Assembly: GCA_963575745.1 (NCBI GenBank)
Contig: CAUYUJ010014760.1
Location: 895,624 to 959,623 of the forward strand
Origin: Prorocentrum cordatum
Lineage: Eukaryota > Sar > Dinophyceae > Prorocentrales > Prorocentraceae
Length of the DNA: 64,000 bases
Direction of reading: 5' to 3'
Numbering within the stretch: the stretch's first letter is position 1; the number at the start of each line of letters is the position of its first letter. The translations under genes and the position numbers were made by a program. The notes under the pieces are model-generated. The model worked only from the letters and a program-made list of their open reading frames with translations. It made no database searches and was not told where the DNA came from. Shown piece by piece: positions 57,385 through 64,000 of this stretch.

Positions 57385-57690
57385 CCCCTCGAGTGGTGAC
57401 AAACGTCAGCACGGGAGGTTTTTCGCTCTTTTCGCCCCCTCGGCGTGGGCCAGGGGCAGCCTTCCCAGGCCCCCCTCGAGCAGTGACAAACATCAGCACG
57501 GGAGGTTTTTCGCTCTTTTCGCACCCTCGGCGCGGGTCAGGGGCCGCCTTCCCAGGCCCCCTCGAGGAGTGACAAACATCATCACGGGAGGTTTTTCGCT
57601 CTTTTCGCCCCCTCGGCGTGGCCAGGGGCCGCCTTCCCAGGCCCCCTCGAGGAGTGACAAACATCATCACGGGAGGTTTCTCTCGCTATT
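57385..57690. repeat. 85-bp tandem repeat, four units
   Basis: GTGACAAACATCATCACGGG-type segments at about 57399, 57484, 57569 and 57654, each followed by AGGTTTTTCGCTCTTTTCGC. The last unit continues into the dispersed repeat 57643-57820, so the array looks like amplification of that repeat's end. Confidence 0.9.
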
Positions 57691-57820
57691 TTCGCTCCCT
57701 CGGGGCTCTCATGCCGGGCCTCGGGGCCGTCAACGAAAAGGCTCGTGATGGAAATCCGGCCCTGGGGAAGAGGTTCAGACCCCGGGGGGTCGACGTAATG
57801 AAAAAAAACATGACGTCGGG
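57643..57820 (+). repeat. 177-bp dispersed repeat, copy 2
   Basis: CCCCTCGAGGAGTGACAAAC through GGGGGGTCGACGTAATGAA; inverted relative to 43679-43855, with many substitutions but the same segment order. Confidence 0.75.
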
Positions 57821-58104
57821 GTCTGGGTTGGATGAGCGTTTGTCTTGTTCCTCCGCAGGGGAACGCTCGTTGCCCGGGCTGAAGCCCCCCCCACCCACCC
57901 CCCTGGGTCATGCGAACGATCGTACTGGGGGGGGTTGGCCTGGACCCCACCCCCACCTTCCGTGGTGTGGTGCGCACAGGAGGCGGTTGATGCGTCGGTG
58001 GCGCGGACGCACCCTGGCGGGTGCGCGCCGCGGCCGCCGCTGCCCCGACCCCCCCGCTCCCCCTCCGGGCAACGACCCTTGCCCGGGAAAGAGCACCGAT
58101 GGTC

Positions 58105-58360
58105 ACTATAGAGAGCAGGCCAGCCACAATTGGGGGAGCTGTGGCCCTTGCCCCTCTGGGGGGCCCACCGATTTCTCGGATCCCTCCCCCACCAGGAAAC
58201 AAAACCAGGGCCTCGACAAATTTGTTTTGCATTTTTTGACATATTGATTGGGGTGTCGAAATCATTTCGACACCCCTCTCCGAGAGATCGTCGATGCGAT
58301 GGGTTCCCCCAGGGGGGTAAGGACCACAGCTCCCCCCGTTATGGCCGGTCACTAGTCGGG
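58105..58360. mobile_element. foldback element with perfect central hairpin
   Basis: Outer arms (CAGCCACAATTGGGGGAGCT.. at 58118 and ..CCACAGCTCCCCCCGTTATG at 58322) are imperfect inverted repeats of about 55 bases. Near the centre GGGGTGTCGAAAT (58250-58262) and ATTTCGACACCCC (58264-58276) are exact reverse complements with a one-base spacer. Confidence 0.75.
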
Positions 58361-58599
58361 GGGCACGCTCAGGGTGGGGACGCCTCGGCCCCCTGTCGCC
58401 CGCGGCTTGGCCCGCTGGCCTGCCGCCCAGGACCGTGTGGGTTCGCCAGCGGGGGCGCATCGCCAATTTTTCAGGTCGACGTTCCCCCCCCCCCTTTGAG
58501 CCAGCCCCCCAATTTTTCAGGTCGACGTTCCCCCACCCTGAGCCAGCCCCCCCCCCCCCTTTTGCGTTGTCCCCATCGGGGGCCCACGAGCCTCGGCGA

Positions 58600-58830
58600 G
58601 GCCTCCCAGAGGAGGTCCGAGCGCACTGGGTCGGAGGAGCGCGCCGCATCGCCGACGCATCGCCGATGAGGCTCGATGTGGAGCCCGATGTTCTCGACGC
58701 CGACCGACGGTGCCGATGCCGAGCCGACTTCGCAGATGCATTGGCGATGTATGGGCACTGCATCGGCGATGCGGCGCGATCCTTCGACACAAGATCCTCG
58801 TACCCCAGCTACGAGGCCTCTGCAAACGAT
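58600..58830. mobile_element. diverged copy of the GCATCGGCGATG foldback element
   Basis: Contains CGCCGCATCGCCGACGCATC, GGCTCGATGTGGAGCCCGAT, and CATCGGCGATGCGGCGCG in the order seen at 50998-51231. The outer arms (GAGGCCTCCCAGAGG.. and ..TACGAGGCCTCTGCA) are partly preserved. Confidence 0.7.
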
Positions 58831-58904
58831 ACACAGACCACAACGGGCGGTGTGTCAGTGGGCATTCAGGGTCACGGCACGGTTTTGGTACTGGGGTCGT
58901 TCTC

Positions 58905-58980
58905 CGAGGACATCTCGGGCGACTGGGGCCTCCGGGGACCCAAAACAGTGCGGTGGCGGACCGCGCGATGAGGTCGCCGG
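58905..58980. repeat. dispersed CCAAAACGGTGCGGTGGC-type repeat
   Basis: CCCAAAACAGTGCGGTGGCG then GACCGCGCGATGA. Related sequence is at 52115-52150 and, inverted, near 53307-53330. Confidence 0.6.
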
Positions 58981-59389
58981 GGATACCTGGCTCAACACGC
59001 AGTCCGTCACCATATGGTTCTGGGGCCCCGAACAGAAGTTCCAGATTTTGTTTTTTAATCTGCGAGAGGTTTGCCTCGGCTTTGGCCTCTGCGACCTGCT
59101 CGGGGGGCCAGGGACCGTGAAAGATGGACCCGGCACCGACAGCCGCCCACGAGGCCGCGCATGACGAGAGACCGTCGGAGCGTCCGAGGCCGCGCATGAC
59201 GAGACCAGACCGGCGGAGGTCTGGGTGCGCAGGCTCGTCTTGTGTTTCGCTCCCGGGGCTCCTCACCCCCTAATGTCGGCCTCGGGGGGGCCTGCTTCGG
59301 GGCCCGGGTCGATCAGACATGGTTTCGGGATCCGAGGGCCTACGGATTGGTCCTGTTTTTTCTTGGCGCGTGAGTCAGATGTGCTTCTA

Positions 59390-59610
59390 TGTAGGGTGTG
59401 TCTGTAGATCTATTCAGCTGCCTGCGGCAAGTCCCGATTATGATGATGGTGGTGGCGATGAAGGTGAAGTTGATGATGATGGTGATGATGATGATGATGA
59501 GGAGGAGGAGGAGCAGGAGGATTGTGATGAAGATGACGATGCTGATTATGATGCTTCTGTATAAGGTATGTCTGTAGATGGATTCAGCTGCCTGCGGCAA
59601 GTCCCGCCAC
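59390..59610. repeat. direct repeat of about 48 bases flanking GATGAT sequence
   Basis: TGTCTGTAGATCTATTCAGC, then TGCCTGCGGCAAGTCCCG, at 59400-59437 recurs with few changes at 59571-59608. The segment between is GATGATGAAG-rich. Confidence 0.85.
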
Positions 59611-59699
59611 CTTGCCAGCCCAGCATTCTGGGTGTCGTCCGCTCGACGGGAATCGGGAGGCCGTTGCGTGTGACATGTCGTGTCACCAGATTTGGGGTG

Positions 59700-60759
59700 A
59701 AGTTGATGATGATGATGAGGAGGAGGAGGACGGTGATGAGGATGAGGATGATGATCATGCTGATGATGCTGCTGCTGATGATGATGCTGATGCTGCTGAT
59801 GATGCTGAGGCTGCTGGTTGGTGGTGATTCTTATGATGATGCTGATAATGATGATGATGATGTCGGTGTTGGTGGTGGTGATGGTGGCGGTGGTGATGCT
59901 GATGGCGATGATGATACTGCTGATAATGATGCTGAACGTGGTGAGTATGATGATGCTGATGATGATGCTGATGATGATGACGATGATGACGATGGCGATG
60001 ACGATGCTGATGGTGATGGTCATGATGATGCTGATGACGATGGTTCTGTTGCGGCTGCTGCTGATGATGTTGCTGTTGCTGACGCTGATGATGGCAATGA
60101 TGGTGATGATGGTGATGATAATGCTGATGATGACCATGCTGATGATGATGAGGATGTTGATTCTGATTATCATGGTTATGAGGCTGATGCTGCTGCTGAT
60201 GATGACGATGACGATAACGATGACGATGCTGATGATGATGATGATGTTGATGCTGACGCTGATGATGACGCTGATGATGCTGATGATGATGATGATGGTT
60301 GTGATGATGATGATGACGACGGCGGTGATGATGATGATGATGGTGATTGTGATGGTAATGATAATGCTGCCGCTGATGATGATGATGATGGCGATGCTGA
60401 TAACGATGATTACCATTCTGACAATGTTAATGATGATGTTGATGCTGATGCTGATGATGATGATGCTGATGATGATGATGATGACGATGGCGATGACGAT
60501 GCTGCTGCTGATGATGATGATAACGATGGTGAGAATGATGCTGATGCTGATGCTGTTGATGATGATGATGGTGGTGATGGGGATTATTATGATGATGGCG
60601 ATGATGATGATCATGATGATGATAACCATGATGATGACGACGATGATGCTAATGATGATGATGCTGATGATGACGATGATGATGATGATGATGATGCTGA
60701 TGATGCTGCTGATGATGATGATGGTGATGGCGACGACGACGATGATGATGATGCTGATA

Positions 60760-60834
<75 letters not shown>

Positions 60835-60835
60835 C

Positions 60836-60870
<35 letters not shown>

Positions 60871-60925
60871 CTGATGATGCTGATGCTGATGCTGATGCTG
60901 ATGCTGATGCTGATGATGATGAGGA
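59700..60925. repeat. GATGATGCT / GATGAC trinucleotide tract
   Basis: More than 1.2 kb of ATG/GAT units with CTG, CGA and GTG variants, ending in pure GAT (60755-60835) and GCTGAT runs. Apparent Asp-, Met- and Ile-rich ORFs are translations of it. Confidence 0.97.
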
Positions 60926-61130
60926 GGAGGCGGAGAAGGCTGACGAGGTGGAAGAGGAGGAGCATGAGCAGGTGGAGGGAGAGGCGGAGGAGGATCATCA
61001 GAAGGTGGAGGACGAAAAGGAGGAGGAGGAGGAAGAGGAGGAGGAAGAGGAGGAGAAGCAGGCCGAGGAGGAGGAGGAACAGGAGGAGTTGGAAGAGGAG
61101 GAGCTGGACGAGAAGGCAGAGGAGGGCTCT
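60925..61130. repeat. GAG/GAA purine tract
   Basis: GAGGAGGAAGAGGAG units continuing directly from the GAT tract. Confidence 0.9.
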
Positions 61131-61189
61131 CACACCGGACATTTTGCGCCTTCACTATTTGATGAGTTCTCGTTCGGGCCATCCTGTGG

Positions 61190-61690
61190 TTGCCTTGGCC
61201 TCTTGCGGGCCAGTCTTGGGGGTCCCTTGGGGCCCTCTTGGGCCGTCTTGGGGCCCTCCTAGGTTGTTTTGTGGCTCTGTTGGGCCGTTTTGGGGCCCTC
61301 CTGGCAGTATTGTGGGTGCCTAGGGGTTGTCGTGGGGCCGTCTTGGCGCCGTTATGGGCAGTCGAAAGGCCTCCTAAGGCAGTCTTGGGTCCCACGGGAG
61401 GCCCTCTTGGGCCGCTTTGGGACCATTTTGTATGCCTCTTGGGCCCTCGATGGGCCCTCTTGGACCGTCTTTGGACCCTCGTCGAGGCCTCTTTTGCCGC
61501 CTCAGGGCCATCGTGGGGCTGGCGGGGGCCCCCAACAGGCGATCGTATGGATTTCGGATTCGCCGGGCCTTGCTGGAGGTCCTCTTGGGACCCTCTTTGG
61601 CCCCCTCGGAGGCACCTTGGGGCCGCCTCGGGGCATGATTCGGCCGCCTCGGGGGCCGCCTTGGCCCGTCGTCGATGCCCATGGGCCATC
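61190..61690. repeat. degenerate GGGCCCTCTTGGGCC repeats
   Basis: Variants of CTTGGGGCCCTCCTNGG every 15-30 bases, same family as 26850-27140. No gene. Confidence 0.75.
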
Positions 61691-61799
61691 GTGGGTGCGC
61701 TGCCTGGCTGCCCGCCCGAGCCGTCTCGAGAGCTCGGGTCGCGAGCACGCGTGTTTGTGTTTTTTCCTTGTTTTGTTAGATACGTGTGTACATAGATGT

Positions 61800-62000
61800 A
61801 CACATAGAGCGTGGCCTCGGGAGCGCGGTCCTACTCCGTCTTTTTAGAACAGGCAGCATCGTATAATTAGTGGTATTGGTAGCATGATTCTTAGTAGTAT
61901 TGTTTCTCTTATGTTTATTTGTATCATGGACTGTTTGCTCTGCATGGTTTTTTCATCAATGCATCTATTCGGATTGCTTATTATGCACAAAAAGCAAAGA
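61800..62000. other. AT-richer spacer, nothing recognised
   Basis: Locally A/T-rich sequence (TAGTAGTATTGTTTCTCTTA). No exon or RNA gene recognised. Confidence 0.5.
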
Positions 62001-62146
62001 CATCCAGGGATCGAGGCCTCGGGAGCAGGGGGTGTGCATGCAGCTGCCTGGCAGCAGACGGGGGTGGCCCTTCCCAGAGTGCACAGACCTCACGGAGCAG
62101 CACCTGGCACTCTGGCACGCCCACGTCGCGAGGGGACGGGGGCGGA

Positions 62147-62225
62147 TACCGTCGGATGCCTGGGCATACTGCTAGGCCGCCCAGGCTGTAGTGGATGGAG
62201 CCGGATGATCGCGCAGGAGCGCATA
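62147..62225. repeat. left copy of an 80-bp direct repeat
   Basis: ACCGTCGGATGCCTGGGCAT through GATCGCGCAGGAGCGC; the right copy is at 62407-62481. They bracket the TA-flanked element 62226-62405. Confidence 0.85.
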
Positions 62226-62405
62226 CTCCAGATTTCGTAATAAAAGGGAGGGGGTCTGGACCCTCCAAGATAAGCCATTTCAGACCCCCCCCCGTGGGAG
62301 AACCCTCCAAAACATCGTCCCCAGACCCCCCCAGGCCCTCCAAGATAGCCTGGAAGAGACCCCCCCCGAAATGAGACCCCCTCCCTTTTATTACGAAATC
62401 TGGAG
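62226..62405. mobile_element. 180-bp miniature element with 31-bp exact inverted termini, TA-flanked
   Basis: Begins CTCCAGATTTCGTAATAAAA then GGGAGGGGGTCT; ends AGACCCCCTCCC then TTTTATTACGAAATCTGGAG. TA on both sides (62224-62225, 62406-62407). End sequence CTCCA(A/G)AT links it to the families at 41974 and 53571. Arms are identical, so insertion is recent. Confidence 0.88.
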
Positions 62406-62479
62406 TACCGTCGGATGCCTGGGCATACTTCTGGGCCGCCCAGGCCGGAGTGAATGGAGCCGGACGATCGCGCAGGAGC

Positions 62480-62735
62480 GCCTACGCATCGGCGATGCGG
62501 CGCGATCGGGGGCCCCTTCTTCTTCTCCATCCTCCTCCCCCTCCTCCTCCTCCTCCTCCTCCTCTCCTCCTCCTCCTCCTCCTCCCTCCTCCTCCTCCTC
62601 CTCCGCCTCCTCCTCCTCCTCTTCCCTCCTCCTCCTCCTCCTCCTCCTCCTCCTCCTCCTCCTGGCATCACTGATGCATCGCCGATGCCGCGGTGTCCTC
62701 TCACCCCGTCTGCTCCGACCGCGCCTGAGCTGCCT
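62480..62735. repeat. CATCGGCGATG sequences around a TCC microsatellite
   Basis: CGCATCGGCGATGCGGCGCG (62484) and TGATGCATCGCCGATGCCGC (62670) are inverted around a TCC tract (62517-62662), followed by CACCCCGTCTGCTCCGACCG. It looks like the foldback family with its centre expanded into a microsatellite. Confidence 0.65.
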
Positions 62736-62739
62736 CCAA

Positions 62740-63480
62740 TGAGTGCGGGAGGCTTCTCGGATCTTCTGAGCGACCTGGGGGACCAGCACGACGATGGACG
62801 TGCTTTCCCTTTTCGGGGGCTTCGGGGTGGGCGGGGTGGCGTTCTCAGGCACCATGGTCGTCAAAGGATGGCCGTGGCGAAATGCCCGTCCCTGGAAATT
62901 GGTCGAGGGGGCTCGGGGCGCGCGCGGGTTCAAGCACGGCTGAGGTCTGGGAGCGTTCCCCCTTGTTGTCATCCCCCCCACTCTATTTCCTTTATTCAAC
63001 GCGGGTGGTGTAATTTTCACAGCGCGCACGGTTAGGCACCAATATATTGTTCGCCGGCTTTGGGCCCCGAAGAATATGTACCGCCCGCCCTCGCGAGATG
63101 GCGGCTTCATTTTGCCGGCGCCCACGAATACATATCGTTTGCAACATTGATGGTTATTGGGATGTGCATCATGCAGATGTTCGTCAAGTGTGCAGCAACC
63201 GCGTTATCGTCATCTTTACGAACTGGTCCATGCACCGCATCTGGCAGAAACGTTTTCTGTTCACCATCATCATTATCGTGTGATCGTCTTCACCATCAAC
63301 ATCGTCATCACCATCATCATTCTCATATTCATTATACTCACCATTATCATTGGCGACTCTTAGATGATGCATAATTTTCGCCAGCGTTTGGGCGACGTAT
63401 TTGTCGCCGGCGTGAACATTAGGCCCTGGGATAAGTTTCGCCGGCGTGGCACCCCCCACGACGTTTGCCCCCCCACGTTC
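62740..63480. other. spacer, weak CAT repeats, no gene supported
   Basis: Mixed-composition sequence with a CAT/ATC-rich part (63255-63350). Several frames are open but none looks conserved or spliced. Confidence 0.45.
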
Positions 63481-63714
63481 AAGAAGGGAAATAGTGTATC
63501 TTGTGTGATGAGGAGGAGGAGAAGGTGGAGAAATTTAGAAGAGATGGGCGAGGTTGTTGAGGAGGAGGAGGAGGCGGAAGAGGCGGCGGCGGATGAGAAG
63601 AAGAAGGATGTGGAGTGTAGGGGGTGGGAGAAAGAGGTGCTGGTTGCTTACGAAAGCACATCGGCGTTGACTATCGTCCTGGGTGGGCAGTTCACATATC
63701 ATTAAGCAGCCCCG

Positions 63715-63772
63715 TGAGGAGAAGGAGGAGGAGGGAAGGAGGAGGAGGAGGAGGAGGAGGAGAAGGAGGAAG
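63715..63772. repeat. GGA purine tract
   Basis: GAGGAG/GGAAGG units; the 63500-63610 stretch is also GAG-rich. The remainder to 64000 shows no gene. Confidence 0.85.
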
Positions 63773-64000
63773 GGGAGTTGGATGAGGAATCCTGGACCTC
63801 CAGCTCCTGGAACAAGCCCCGCAGCCGCTTTCTGTCTCAGCTCGGGCCTCCTGGAGCCGTCCGAGGGCCTCCTGGGGCCATAGGGGCCCTGGCAGAACAT
63901 CACAGCGTCGGAGACCTTAAGTCGTCGTTTCCTTGTTCCTTGTCTTGCCGATCGGCGCCGGTCCTCGCACCCCCCGCGTCTCGCAGACCCCCTGGAGCGC

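Noticed and set aside
59340-61323. Very long Asp/Glu-, Met- and Ile-rich reading frames
   Set aside because: Translations of the GAT/GAG trinucleotide tracts, which are stop-free in several frames.

Overview
The window looks like nuclear DNA of a dinoflagellate (core Dinophyceae); I cannot name the species. Four lines of evidence support this. (1) Relict copies of the dinoflagellate trans-spliced leader (DinoSL) sit at the 5' ends of retroposed genes: a tandem pair at 44163-44204, and diverged copies at 26022-26043 and 11461-11484. (2) There is a eukaryotic U6 snRNA sequence at 11275-11373. (3) Genes are exons separated by short introns full of microsatellites, with GT, GC and GA donors. (4) Most of the sequence is GC-rich and crowded with simple and dispersed repeats. 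No prokaryotic operon, CRISPR array, rRNA or tRNA gene was seen.

Layout. 0-6.5 kb: two minus-strand multi-exon genes, one leaving the left edge (ELFA-type methyltransferase-like N-terminus) and one of at least eleven exons ending at 1900. 7-8.7 kb: an AT-rich island, then a cysteine-rich, probably secreted, protein. 9-11.2 kb: repeats. 11.2-17 kb: a U6 copy inside a CAT microsatellite, a relict leader, and three consecutive plus-strand ORFs (transposase-like; HMG-box-like with zinc knuckles; HNH-like) whose second and third members overlap as TGATG. 17-25.5 kb: mostly satellites, with a small Ala-rich coiled-coil gene at 19.5-20.5 kb whose two introns fold into hairpins. 26-28.1 kb: a retroposed gene with a relict leader. 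28-31.5 kb: arrays. 31.97-33.55 kb: an intact intronless cytosine-C5 DNA methyltransferase. 33.7-38.8 kb: a plus-strand gene whose last exon encodes about 1250 residues of unknown function. 39-44 kb: repeats and miniature elements. 44.16-50.7 kb: a full-length LINE inside a CCT microsatellite, with two leader relicts at its 5' end and a CTT-TAG-C junction between ORF1 and ORF2. 51-54 kb: a cluster of miniature inverted-repeat elements, one with another element nested in it, and a JmjC-type exon fragment. 54-64 kb: satellites, a roughly 400-bp CA tract, a roughly 1.5-kb ATG-type tract and more foldback elements.

The recurring theme is retroposition of trans-spliced messages (LINE, SL-tagged genes, possibly U6) into trinucleotide microsatellites, on a background of several non-autonomous inverted-repeat families. 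The best candidates for undescribed biology are the three-ORF block at 11.5-17 kb, the frameshift-like junction in the LINE, and the hairpin introns at 19.8-20.3 kb. All homology statements are from reading the translations; no database search was run.
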